Source of the DNA: Pisolithus tinctorius | Taxonomy: Eukaryota; Basidiomycota; Agaricomycetes; Boletales; Pisolithaceae | Direction: 5' to 3' | NCBI GenBank assembly: GCA_024663395.1 | Contig: JANFAH010000079.1 | Coordinates: 124,001 to 188,000, forward strand | Length of the DNA stretch: 64,000 nucleotides | In this document: piece by piece, positions 11,731-21,326 of the stretch | Position numbering within the stretch: position 1 is the first letter of the stretch | Layout: each line of letters opens with the position of its first letter | Position numbers and translations under genes: made by a program | Notes under the pieces: model-generated | Database searches by the model: none | Seen by the model: the letters and a program-made list of their open reading frames with translations, nothing else | What the model was told of the DNA's origin: nothing

Positions 11731-14700
11731 TAAAGAGGACTGCTGAATCTGTTCCTGCATCAGTCAGTCCAGTTTCTATTTTGTCGGCTAAATGTACTCC
11801 TATAGATGATGAATCGAATATGCATATCCAATCCCCTCTTGGACTCATCATTTTACCTGACTACAAGGCAGGAATATGGGCCTGTATTGACTCAGGCACA
11901 GAAGTATTGCTAATCTCCGAGTCGATGGTATGGAAACTTCAAATCCCTACCTACCGGGTCAAATGAAAATTCAAGACCACCTCATTTACTGGAAAGGATC
12001 AAGAATGGGTTACTCGGAAATGTACCATCAAAATGGAAATCAAGGAACAGATCATCCACATCAAGTGCTACATCAGTCCCCTTGTGGGGAAGGAACATGT
12101 ACTCCTCAGCATGCTGTTCCTAAAAGAATATAAACCCCGCATGAACTGGGAAACTGGTAAGATCACGTGCTGGGATGATGGGTTCAAATACCCAGGAAAA
12201 CCAGCCATAAAAGAAGCCTCCGTTGCAGAGATCCAAGTTTCTATTAATAAAACTACCTTGTCTACAGAACTAGAGGCCGCACAAGCCACCTTGAAGGAAG
12301 AAGTACAACTACCGGAAAGGTACCAAGATTTTGCCAAGGTTTTCGCTGAAGACAACATACCGCTACCCAAGCATCGACCTGGGTTGGACCATGAAATCCG
12401 GTTATGAGAAGATTTCAAACCAAAAAAAGCAGCGGTATATCCTATGTCTCCTGATGAACTGAAAGTTCTAGATGAATTTCTTGACGAAAATCTCAAGTGT
12501 AAGAAAATCCGCCCGTTGACTTCCCTGCAAGCCACGCCGGTGTTCTTCATGGCCAAGAAGGATGGAAAGAAGCAGTTGATCCAAGACTACCACTACTTGA
12601 ATTTGTTCACTATTCAGGATGCCCATCCCCTTCCTAATGCCCAAGCTCTCTTTGATGAACTAGTCAAGTCCAAGTATTACGCCAAGTTCAACATCAGATG
12701 GGGCTTCATGAACCTATGTGTAAAGGAAGGAGACGAATGGAAGGGAGCATTCATAACCCCTCAGGGTTTGTTCGAACCTATGGTAATGTTCTTTGGTCAG
12801 TGCAACTCACCACCTTTGTTCCAAAGGTATATGGACAAAACCTTTGAAAAACAATGTGGAAAGCAGGTGGGGTACATGGACAATGTCGTTGTCCATGCCA
12901 AGACCCTAGAAGAACTCTGTGTCCAAGTTTGAGAATTTCTTCAAATCTGTGCTGATGAAGATTTGCACCTGAAGATCAGCAAGTGTTGCTTTGAGGCTGA
13001 GGAAGTGGAGTTCCTCAGGATGATCATCAGAAGAGGGCATATGGAGATGTCACCCACCAAGACCAATGCCATCTCCACCTGGGAACCCCCTGAAAATTTA
13101 ACCGGTCTTTGTCACTTCCTTGGCTTCTGCAACTTCTATTGGAAGTTCATCCCTTCCTTCTCAAGTGTCGCATGACCTCTTCATGACCTTATGAAAAAGG
13201 GGACTCCCTACCAATGGACACCTGAACGAGTGGCAGCCTTTGAAAAGCTGAAGTCTTTGTTATGCTCGTCTCTGGTCCTTGCCATCCCTGACTTCTCGAA
13301 ACCTTTCACTCTCTTCACCGACGCTTCGAAACTCAGAACTGGAGCAGTTCTCGCCCAGAAAGGTGCTGACAATGAATGGCACCCATGCTCCTACCTTTCT
13401 CAGTCACTGGTCAGTGCTGAGCAGTGCTATCAAGTCTATGATTTGGAGATGCTGGCTGTTATCCATGCATTGAAAGCTTTTCACCCCTATCTCCTATCCC
13501 CAGTTGAACTGACTGTCATTTTCACCGATCATAAAAATTTGGAGTATTATAGGGAGCCTCAACAGCTTACCCTGCGCCAGGCCCGGTGGGCCACCACTAT
13601 CCAGTCGTACCCTGTTAGGTTCTCATGGCAGGCTGGTCGCCTGCAGGTACCCACCAACACATTGTCCTGCAAGAACCTTGTGGAGGAGCCCACCCCTATG
13701 GCCATGGTTCTCCTGGAAAACCTTTGGCTTTCAGAGGGGGTGGACCCTTCAAAACCACAGATTCGTCTCATTTCACCCTTGTTTTCTCTAACAAAAATAC
13801 AAAAACAACTAAAAATAAACTGCCTTGCATGAGTAGGATGTCTTCCCGCCAAACAAAATTGCTCAAAAACGAAGCCGTACTCTTGCCCATCTGAGGAAAT
13901 GTCAAAGGAGAGTATGATGCCCAAGGCTCACCCCATGAGGGAACCTGTCAAAGGAGCTAGAGGTGTCTATGCAATATCTGCGGACCTGTACAAACGCATT
14001 AAAAATGACATGTCAAAGGATTTGACAGGTCCGGAGCCAAGCAATAATGTTATGATAACAGAAGATGGAACGAAAAGGTTCAGAACTACTCGACTTTATA
14101 TTCCCCCAGAAGATCACCGCCATTGCATGCGATCTTATCATGACCATGAATCCACTGGACATCCTGGACAGAAGGCTATGTTCAATAAGATGAGGAAGGA
14201 AGTATGGTGGGAAGGTATGGGAAAGGATATCAAAGCTTACATCACAGGATGCCCACTCTGCCAGACCATGAAGGTTGTTACACACCCGCTGACACCACCT
14301 GTAACTCCTCACGATACCCCTAAAACCGTATTCCCATTCCAACAGGTGTCTATGGATCTCATCACAGATCTCCCAGTCTCGGGAGAACAGAAGTATGACT
14401 CCATTCTCACGGTTGTTGATCAGGGCCTTACAAAGGCCGCCCTGTTCATTCTGTGTCATAAAACAATTGACTCTGTTGGGATCACCTGGCTCTTCCATCA
14501 GTTCATTTATTCCTGCTTTGGAGTGCCGGAGTCAGTAATCTCAGATCGTGGCCTGCAATTCACTTCTTCATTTATGAAGGAGCTGTACAAAGCGATAGGG
14601 GTCAAGACAAAGCTAAGTACAGGTTACCACCCCCAGACTAACGGAGAGAGCGAATGGGTGAATCAAGAAGTCGAAGGGTACCTTCGCCTCTATTGCTCCG

Positions 14701-15401
14701 AGTTCCCCAACTTGTGGGCAGCAAAACTCCCTTCGGCTGAGTTCACTCACAATTCTAGGATCCACTCCATGCACAAAATGACTCTGTTCTCGCTTATACT
14801 CAGCTATGACCCTTCCCCCTATCCTGAAAAATGCCTTACTCCAGTCCCATCCATCAACAAAAGACTGGAACAACTTGCATCAAGTTGGGATGTCGCAATT
14901 CTTGCTCACAAGAAAGCACAGGAATTGATGCATTCATGCAGCAAAGGAATCTATGAACTGCCCAAGGTCGGAGATCAAGTCCTCTTAGATGTCAGCCATC
15001 TTAGGATCAAAAACCAGTGTGACAAGATTGCACCCTGACGCCTCGGACCTTTCAAAGTGACTCAGGTTGTGTCACCTGTCGCCTTCCAATTGGATCTTCC
15101 AGCAACTTGGAAGGTTCATCTGGTGTTCCATGCATCCTGTATCTTCCCCTATGTCAAAAATGAGGTGTATGGGGTTGCACCCACAGCACCCCTGCCCGAG
15201 TTGGTGGATGATGAAATCAAGTGGGAGGCCAAGGCGATACTGAATCACAAAACTGATGGTCATAGGGGACAGTGCAGGTACTTGGTCAAGTGGAAAGGTT
15301 TCCCACATTTGTCCAATATGTGGGAACCTGAAGAACATATAAAAGACCATGCATCTGAAGCCCTCAATCAGTACAAACTCACCCGTCACCTCAGAAATTA
15401 A
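11724..15401 (+). pseudogene. pol: pol of Gypsy A (PR-RT-RNase H-IN-chromodomain), six TGA stops
   Basis: A single frame of 1226 codons encodes protease (CIDSGTE), reverse transcriptase (RT), RNase H (FTDAS, then FTDHKNLEYY), integrase (HHCC with GCPLC, ISDRG, and Glu in the NGESEW segment) and a C-terminal chromodomain (YLVKWKGF...WEPEEH). The chromodomain normally guides integration to marked chromatin. The frame is broken only by TGA codons at 11964, 12405, 12930, 13173, 13830 and 15036. Each sits where Arg (CGA) is expected, for instance APxRLGPF. The RT catalytic YxDD is YMDN at 12873-12884, so the enzyme would be inactive even without the stops. The frame ends with TAA at 15399, which overlaps the next ATG. 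Confidence 0.92.
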
Positions 15402-16735
15402 TGGACTCCCCTTGATCTATCAACACTGAAAACGACTATGCCGACTTGCTTGGAGAATCCATTTACAACCCCGCAGCCGACAGGGATGACCTTCTCATCC
15501 CACCTGTTGCCTGCTATCGCTACTCCCCTCCCCTGTCCACTGCCTCCTGCATTCCTGAGTCAGACTCCTTGTCCCTCGTCTCACAGTGGGAGGTACCGAC
15601 CCCTGTCGCCCACCCTCTCCGACTGCATCCACAACAGGCCTTCTTGGTCTGCCAAGTACCAGCCCCAAAGCCCAGAGTCCCTGTTGATGGGGACAGTAAG
15701 CAACCGGGAAAGGGAAAAGCTAAAGAGGTCCCTCACCATGACGCCAATCATAGAGCAACCATCACCCCTCCCACTGATGCTTCTGGCTCTTCCAATGTTT
15801 GCCCCAAACCCATCACCTCCAGAAACACAGCACTTGACCTGCTCACCTCAGTTGCCCTTGCCAGGGATGACAAGCTGTGACTACCAATCGCAGCAAGTGA
15901 CTACCTGGACATTGTTAGGTCACTTGATGTCTTCAACGACAGGGACAACATTGATGGGTGTACACTGGAACAAGTTAAGTATTTTGGGCTGTTGTCTGGA
16001 ATCTACCGAGCAGCAGATGTGATTGGGAAGGCTACCAACAAGATTCGAACCGCCCAGTTGTCAGGAACTGCCCTGCTGGCTGAGGTCATTATGATCTCAA
16101 TGCTGGAAAAGGGGTACATGGATGTTTTAGAAGCTGTCACTGGTGGCACCTATCACCACCTTCGTGATCAGCAGGTCGGGGAGTTCCTTGCCCTGACCGC
16201 TTTTTGGCTTCTTGAATGGATCAAGCCTAAAGAAAAGCCGGTGATCCCTGAAATGAAGCCAACCACAGATCAGGAGGTCCAGTGGGACCCACCTTTGGAG
16301 TTTATGGATAACGTGACAGTTTTTAAAGAAGTTGGTCGATGGCTTGGGATGGCTGCTAACAGGTCTGCTTGGGAGGCCCTTCTCCAGAACACTATGTGGA
16401 GTGGACTCGGCAAAGATTACCATAATGCTATCTACACCACTGACTGTCTTCCTGCAGCTCCCTTTGTCCCCATCCCTGAACATCAACTTCGCTACTATCT
16501 CAGAGGTCAAGCTCCAGTCCCTGAGGGACACCCCTTGTACCCCCACGTGTGCTACCAGTGCCATCACTTGGGACACTGGTCCTGCCAAAATGGAAGGGGC
16601 TCTCGTTGGACTCCTCCCACTGCCTCGAGCTCGCCACTGCCACCACCTTCGCCACCCATTGCTTCCCACACCTGCTCCCGTCACCCTCCTATGCCCGGCC
16701 CATCTGGTGCATGTTGCCAGTCCTCAAGGGTCTGA
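15401..16735 (+). pseudogene. Third ORF of Gypsy A, downstream of pol
   Basis: An ATG at 15401 overlaps the pol stop as TAATG. The frame then runs 444 codons to 16735, just before the polypurine tract, interrupted only by TGA at 15413 and 15878. Both TGAs fit CGA decay. The N-terminal third is rich in Pro and Ser. The middle (from about codon 175) looks globular and helical (SGIYRAADVIGKATNKIRTA). Near the C-terminus is a zinc-knuckle-like CYQCHHLGHWSC; the spacing of the last Cys is off from CX2CX4HX4C. The tail is again Pro/Ser-rich. I do not recognise a family. Position and knuckle suggest a nucleic-acid-binding accessory protein, possibly made by reinitiation at TAATG. Confidence 0.65.
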
Positions 16736-16740
16736 GGACC

Positions 16741-16755
16741 TTAGAGGGGGGGTGA
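16741..16755 (+). other. Polypurine tract of Gypsy A
   Basis: A purine-rich stretch (AGAGGGGGGG then TGA) lies directly before the TGTTA of the 3' LTR. That is the expected place for plus-strand DNA priming. Confidence 0.75.
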
Positions 16756-17472
16756 TGTTATGCATGCCTAACATGTCTTTCCTTTTTCGCCAGTTTCCCC
16801 TAAATTGCCAAGTCACGTGTGTCACATGCCTTGTCATGTTGCTTGTCCTCGCCATGGTCGTCCTCAGTCTGTTGGCTTCTAGAGCCTTCAGATCGCCAGC
16901 ACTGGTGGTATTTCCAATACCAACTGATGCTGCATATGCTGTTGTCACTCTGACTCACAGCTGTGCCTGCAGCTGATGGATGTATATTTCATTTGTGTTT
17001 ACTTCCTCCTTCCGAGCTCTGTCTGACTCGTTTATGATGCCTTAATGTTTACTTCTTAGTTCCGGTGTCAGGGCTCCTTGCTGCAGACTGTGCCCACAGC
17101 TGGTTTAGCCATTGCTTTCTTCCCTGCCCCCATCACTGACACCATATGACTCGTTTCTATTTCATCGTTTACTTGTTTATGACTAACTGTGGATGTGTGT
17201 ACAGTACAAACCTTGGAAAGGTATTTAAATAGACATACTGTATGCTGTATCCCCAGTTTTTCAATTTCTTGCAACTCAGCTATCATCTTTGACTTGTACC
17301 TTGTTCCTCCTCCATCATGATCTCAGAAGAACTCACCAGTAGGACGAACCTCTGTCAGTACTTGCCAACAACAAGCAGAGCCATAGGGGTTACGATAAGT
17401 TCGGCCTGTAGATTCCCCTTGTGACATTCGTGCCTAGTCCATTTGATGAAGTCACTCGTCGCGAGCATAACA
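16756..17472 (+). repeat. 3' LTR of Gypsy A
   Basis: The 717-bp LTR begins TGTTATGC and ends AGCATAACA, followed by the target duplication AAGGT. A TATA-like TATTTAAATA lies at about 17222. Some sites read CA in one LTR and TG in the other, which points to an ancestral CG. Confidence 0.93.
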
Positions 17473-17521
17473 AAGGTCAAGGCATTTAGAAACACTCGTG
17501 ACTTCACTCACCAGCACACAG

Positions 17522-17939
17522 CATACTCTCAACGAAATATACATCTGGTCACAGCTTCAACATGAAAACATCATTCCATTGCTAGGAATAACGACAAACT
17601 TTGGCCACACAGTATCAATGGTGACAGAGTGGATGGAACAAGGTAATGCACATCAATATGTGCGAGATGTGGCTGTGGATCCCCGACCATTAGTACACCA
17701 ACGTTAACATCAACCATGCATGATGATAACCCAGTAGTGCAGCTCTTGGACATTGCCCAAGAGCTGAATTACTTACACAGCCACCATTCAGTAATAATCC
17801 ATGGAGATTTGAAGGGGGTAAGTCTTGGTTATCTGAGTCGTCTGAGTATATCTTTTAAACAACCAATGCAATATTCTCCAGGAGAACGTACTGATTTCCA
17901 AAGTGGGTCATGCTCTCATAACTAATTTTGGGCTCTCAT
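17522..17939 (+). pseudogene. Protein kinase relic, fragment 2 (N-lobe end and catalytic loop)
   Basis: The first part reads LNEIYIWSQLQHENIIPLLG, the typical beta4/hinge approach of kinases, then a hinge (VTEWMEQGNAHQYV). After a short intron or small indel near 17705-17747 comes LLDIAQELNYLHSH and the catalytic loop HGDLKG. An intron at 17818-17881 (GTAAG...CCAG) leads to ENVLISKVGHALITNFGLS. The catalytic-loop Asp is present, but the metal-binding DFG is NFG, so the kinase was probably already impaired or a pseudokinase. The fragment ends at TCAT (17936-17939), the target duplication of the B3 LTR. The next coding part resumes in frame at 27499. Confidence 0.85.
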
Positions 17940-18320
17940 TGTCACACACCAAAGGTGTTTGGTGAGGTGGACATGGATGCAGCTGATGAATGGAGATGAA
18001 GACCATAGCCCTCATGTGAGGAAGGACAGCCAGAAATGCCAGCAGTCATCCCTCGCACAAGAACGAGTCGTCAATGCCAAAGAAAAGAAAAAGAAGGAGA
18101 AAGCGAGTTAAGTGCTGGTTAAAATTCTTAAGCACCCATGTATGGCATTCTGGTTTTCGACATATCTCTGCCATTTCTGCAGATACTGAAACCATTCCCA
18201 CACTTGCTTGTAGTGCTCAGCCACATGATCCTACCTTCCAAAATTGGAAAGGATTTGCACACTCCACACATTTCTACAGCATTCCCTCCAAAAGACACTC
18301 ATTTCACTAATTCTTCTGAT

Positions 18321-18800
18321 ATGGCCACCTCCACATCAATCATTTCACTTGTCCCCTTTGCTAGGGACCATGGCTATGTATATCTACCAGGAGTTCCTAC
18401 CAGCTTCCATCCTGAAGCATCCTGGTACATCCCATCCTTGTCTGCCCCCTCTCAGCCCATCCAGCTTGGACAGTGTGTTCTTTTTGTCAGTATGACCTCT
18501 AGGAGGATGTTCTTTGGTCACCTCAGGTCTGTCATTCGCTTGGAAAGGTCTTATGTGGTCGTTTCAGTCTATCCAGTTCAAGAAGCATATGGATCCTTCC
18601 TCCCTGCTCCCTGCAACATCTTCATACCAGTCTTGTCCATCATTCTTCCAAAATTGTGACAGCTACAGTATAATCTACTGTTCTCCACTCTCCCTGATCG
18701 CATCCATGACAAGTATGATGCACATCTTGCCTCCTTGTTGCAAGATACAGCAGAAGATGCTCCCCCTTCATCCTCTCCTCCAACAGAGCCTCATTCATGA
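18321..18800 (+). pseudogene. LTR-encoded ORF, copy B3, one TGA
   Basis: This is the same ORF as in B1 and B2: MATST..., SFARD-like start, SMTSRRMFFGHLRSV, LERSYVVVSV, FLPAPC, and the ending PHS followed by TGA at 18798. An internal TGA at 18657 stands where B1 and B2 have CGA (Arg in LRQLQYN). In this copy the frame also extends upstream without a break to an ATG at 18138 (MYGILVFDIS...). In B1 and B2 that upstream part is shifted by one base, so the true N-terminus is uncertain. Confidence 0.5.
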
Positions 18801-19282
18801 AGTTTTTACTTGCTTCGCTGAGAGGACAGTAAGGGGGGGAAAGTTGTGATCCCCTATGCTCCTGTCACCCCACAGACCCCCAAAGCTTGACCCCTGTTGA
18901 CATCTGACTCACCCTGTCTGCTTTTGGATGTACTATATCGGCATCAGATCAGCGCTGCCTCTCTGTCATCCTACCTTGGCCTAGAAGCGATCTCTTCGAG
19001 ATGTGACATGCACAGCCTCCCCCTAATGCGATTCCAGTGTGCCTTCCCAGTTTCTGGCTTTGCTTAACTCATACTTTGACATCCTGACTGTCTTTGACTC
19101 ACTTATTGCCAATACTTACCAGTCTTTTGGCCTTGCTTACTGATTCTTTGCTTTTTGGCTTACTTATCCTTACCAATGCTCACCAATGCTTTCTAAGATG
19201 ATTACCCACCACTTACATTCCTTACTCATCAGTTACCAATCACTTACCAAGTGTTTGCACCTTGTTTTCCATAGGCAATGCC

Positions 19283-19996
19283 TGTCAAGTCCGGGCCTAC
19301 TCCGACCAACTCCGACGCTTAACAAGGTCTAGAGGAGGGTCTGGAAGCAAGTCCGACACAGAAAAACAGAACTCCGACTAGCGGAGTGTCGGCAGGAATG
19401 AAGACCGCCGAGACAAAGGCGGAGTGGAGTGAGGGCGTCGGGTTTAGCTCGTGCGCTACCCCCTTGCACGATCTCAGCCCTCATATTTCAGAGGGAGGGT
19501 ACAGACGGAGAGTCGGAGATAACTCCGACAGGCAGAAGACGGAATTGGAGGGAGTAGGAACTAAGTTGATATTCGTACTGAAGAACAGTGGAGTACAGTA
19601 CATGCTCTTATACTGCTATGGGGGTACAGTAACCGGAATCGGAACTGACATACGGAGACTCATAAATTTTCAAGTAAAATTTCCTGGACGACGAATGAAG
19701 GGTAGACGGAGGACATACGAACGGGTAACACAGAACATCCAGAAAAGGAAATAGTCCAGGCGCTGGACCATGCGGTGAGCGCGCTGCGGAGTACCTGACT
19801 GTGAAGGTAGTCACATGACCCCTCAGAGAATGGTCTGCTCGGTCCGGCAGGAGAGAAACACAAGTCCGACAGCAGTCGGAGTGGAGACAGTTCGCAACCA
19901 ACAGAAGTCAGGCGGAGTTGGTGCAGAGTGAGTGAATGACCAGCGGAGTAGGGTGCGGAGTGTGTAGGGACTTATAATGAACGCACAGTCGTGACA
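19283..19996 (-). repeat. 3' LTR of Gypsy C
   Basis: 714 bp, TGTCAAGTCC...CGTGACA on the plus strand, equal in length to its partner. Differences between the two are mostly CG versus TG or CA. Confidence 0.95.
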
Positions 19997-20191
19997 GTGC
20001 CCCCCCCTTAGGGCCTGAACCCCTGAAGGCCACATGCCCGGGACGAGATCAACACGAGTTGATCATTTGAAATTATTTTGATGCCTCGAGGATGATGGCT
20101 TTAGCTGCGGCAGAGCTCCGTCGGAGTTCGAAGTACCGCTTAAAAACACGTGTTAGGGTACCGAACCTTCATACCTTCCTCCCTCATCACC

Positions 20192-21326
20192 ATGTCCTCT
20201 CAGCGCGAGAACACAACCCCCCAGCCAACCCCAGGCCACTCCCGCGACTACTCCCAAGTCGCGGACGACGCACTGGTCGTCCTTACCGACGACTCGACCG
20301 ACACCGAGCACGAGAAGAACGTGGAGAAAGCACGTCAGCGAGTGGAGGCGGAGCAGAAAGAGAAAGAGCATGAGGTGGAGCACAAGGCCAAACAGGAGCA
20401 GGCCAGACGATGAAAGGCGGAGGAGGCGCGACTGGAGGCGGAGCGGAGACAGAAAGAAGAGGAGGAAGCGCAGAGGAAGAAGGCAGCAGAGGAAGAGGCC
20501 AAAAGGCAAAGGCAGAGAGCCTCTCAGGAGAGGGCCCAGGCCAGGCGGGATGAGGCCGCACAAAGGTGAGTGACAGAATCCTACGAGCCAGGCGGAGCTG
20601 ACTTGTATTTTTTATTTCAGGTTAAGCGGCATGGTCTACGACGTCAACACCACCCAGAGGGTCCCTGGGACCTCTGTGGTGGTCACCGCGACCAGGCGGC
20701 CCCCTTGCACTCGCTGCATAGCGAGTCTGATGGTGGGTCAGTGCGAGCCAGGGCAAGGTAAGACCAGGGCTTGTGTGCCCTGCCACAACAAGAAGAAGAC
20801 CTGCAGCTGGACGCGGGAAGAGGTGGCAGCGGGACCCTCGCGGAAGAGGGCAGGGACAGGAAGCTCCCGAGGGGAGAAAAAGAAGAAACCGCGAGGGAAG
20901 GGGAAGGCAAGAGCGATGGAGACAGAGGAGGCTGACGACGAGCGGGAGGCAGGTGGAGAAGACGACGAGCCAGCGACCCCGCTCGAGGGTCCCTCAGGCG
21001 CGGGAGTCCACACGCGGTGGGCGGAGTGGGAGTGGGAAAGACAGCTGCAGGCCATGGAGAAGCAGGCCGAAGCGCACGAGGTAGCTGCGCTGGCCTTTGA
21101 GAGGATGGCAGAGGCAGCGGAGCGGATGGCGGAGGCAGCGGAGCGGACTGCCGACGAGTGGGGGATGTACCGCACATGGGCGGAGTGGGCGGAGATGAGG
21201 AGAAGGGAGGACGCGCGAGAGGCCAGAATGGCTGAGCTCGAGCGCACAGGCAGAGCATGGAAGAGGCCTCAGTCGGAGGTGGCGGAGGACAAGAACGAGG
21301 AAGCGGACACTATATTGGAAGCGTGA
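20192..21326 (+). pseudogene. Antisense spliced gene in Gypsy C: coiled coil plus Zn2Cys6-like cluster
   Basis: The gene runs opposite to the element. Exon 1 is 20192-20565, the intron 20566-20620 (55 bp, GTGAGT...TTTCAG) and exon 2 20621-21326. The N-terminal half is a highly charged coiled coil (Glu, Lys, Arg, Gln, Ala). Exon 2 begins LSGMVYDVN and carries six Cys as C-X2-C-X8-C-X9-C-X2-C-X6-C (PPCTRC ... ACVPCHNKKKTC). This is near the fungal Zn2Cys6 DNA-binding pattern (normally X6 in the first loop). A basic stretch (GEKKKKPRGKGKAR), an acidic linker and a second coiled coil (AEAAERMAEAAER repeats) follow. One TGA at 20411 fits CGA decay. The 3' end overlaps the pol C-terminus by 58 bp on the other strand. 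I infer a nuclear DNA-binding protein, possibly a regulator of the element; the family is unproven. Confidence 0.7.

Larger units (their letters stand above)
8464..11733 (+). pseudogene. gag: gag of Gypsy A, split by two nested insertions
   Basis: The gag frame is in three pieces: 8464-8751, 10327-11126 and 11526-11733. Removing the palindromic element with one TA, and the solo LTR with one GCTAT, gives a continuous frame of about 431 codons. The middle piece has the usual retrotransposon gag capsid pattern (TWLAQVEGYLNLN, then SFTKNY). The last piece has the zinc knuckle CFNCNKKGHYKSDC (CX2CX4HX4C) for RNA binding. No ATG lies in frame near 8464 and a TGA sits at 8428, so the true start is lost or was lower (first in-frame ATG near 8629). 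The stop TAA at 11731 follows a slippery GGGTTTT. Confidence 0.85.
5493..17472 (+). mobile_element. Gypsy element A, chromodomain class, with nested inserts
   Basis: This is a Ty3/Gypsy LTR retrotransposon in plus orientation. It has LTRs at 5493-6219 and 16756-17472 (both TG...CA) and a perfect 5-bp target duplication AAGGT at 5488-5492 and 17473-17477. Internal order is gag (8464-11733, split by two inserts), pol with PR-RT-RNaseH-IN-chromodomain (to 15401), then a third ORF (15401-16735), then a G-rich polypurine tract. The 11.98 kb span includes a 1.88 kb family B solo LTR, a 1.57 kb palindromic element and a 394 bp solo LTR, so the original element was about 8.1 kb. It is dead: pol has six TGA stops and a mutated RT active site. 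No tRNA-complementary primer site was obvious after the 5' LTR. Confidence 0.93.

Noticed and set aside
11724..16735. Genetic recoding: only TGA appears as an internal stop, as if TGA were sense (Sec, Trp or Arg).
   Set aside because: Intact genes here use ordinary stops, and each TGA is explained by CGA decay at an Arg position. RT and IN catalytic residues are also lost, which fits dead copies rather than recoding.
19386..19754. ORFs of about 100-120 codons repeated at 19386 and 26404.
   Set aside because: They are the two LTRs of Gypsy C read on the strand opposite to the element; frames are not conserved beyond LTR identity.
20283..21258. Minus-strand ORFs opposite the zinc-cluster gene (up to 191 codons).
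   Set aside because: They are Pro/Ser/Leu-rich mirror frames of a GC-rich Glu/Arg coding strand, with no splice or family support.
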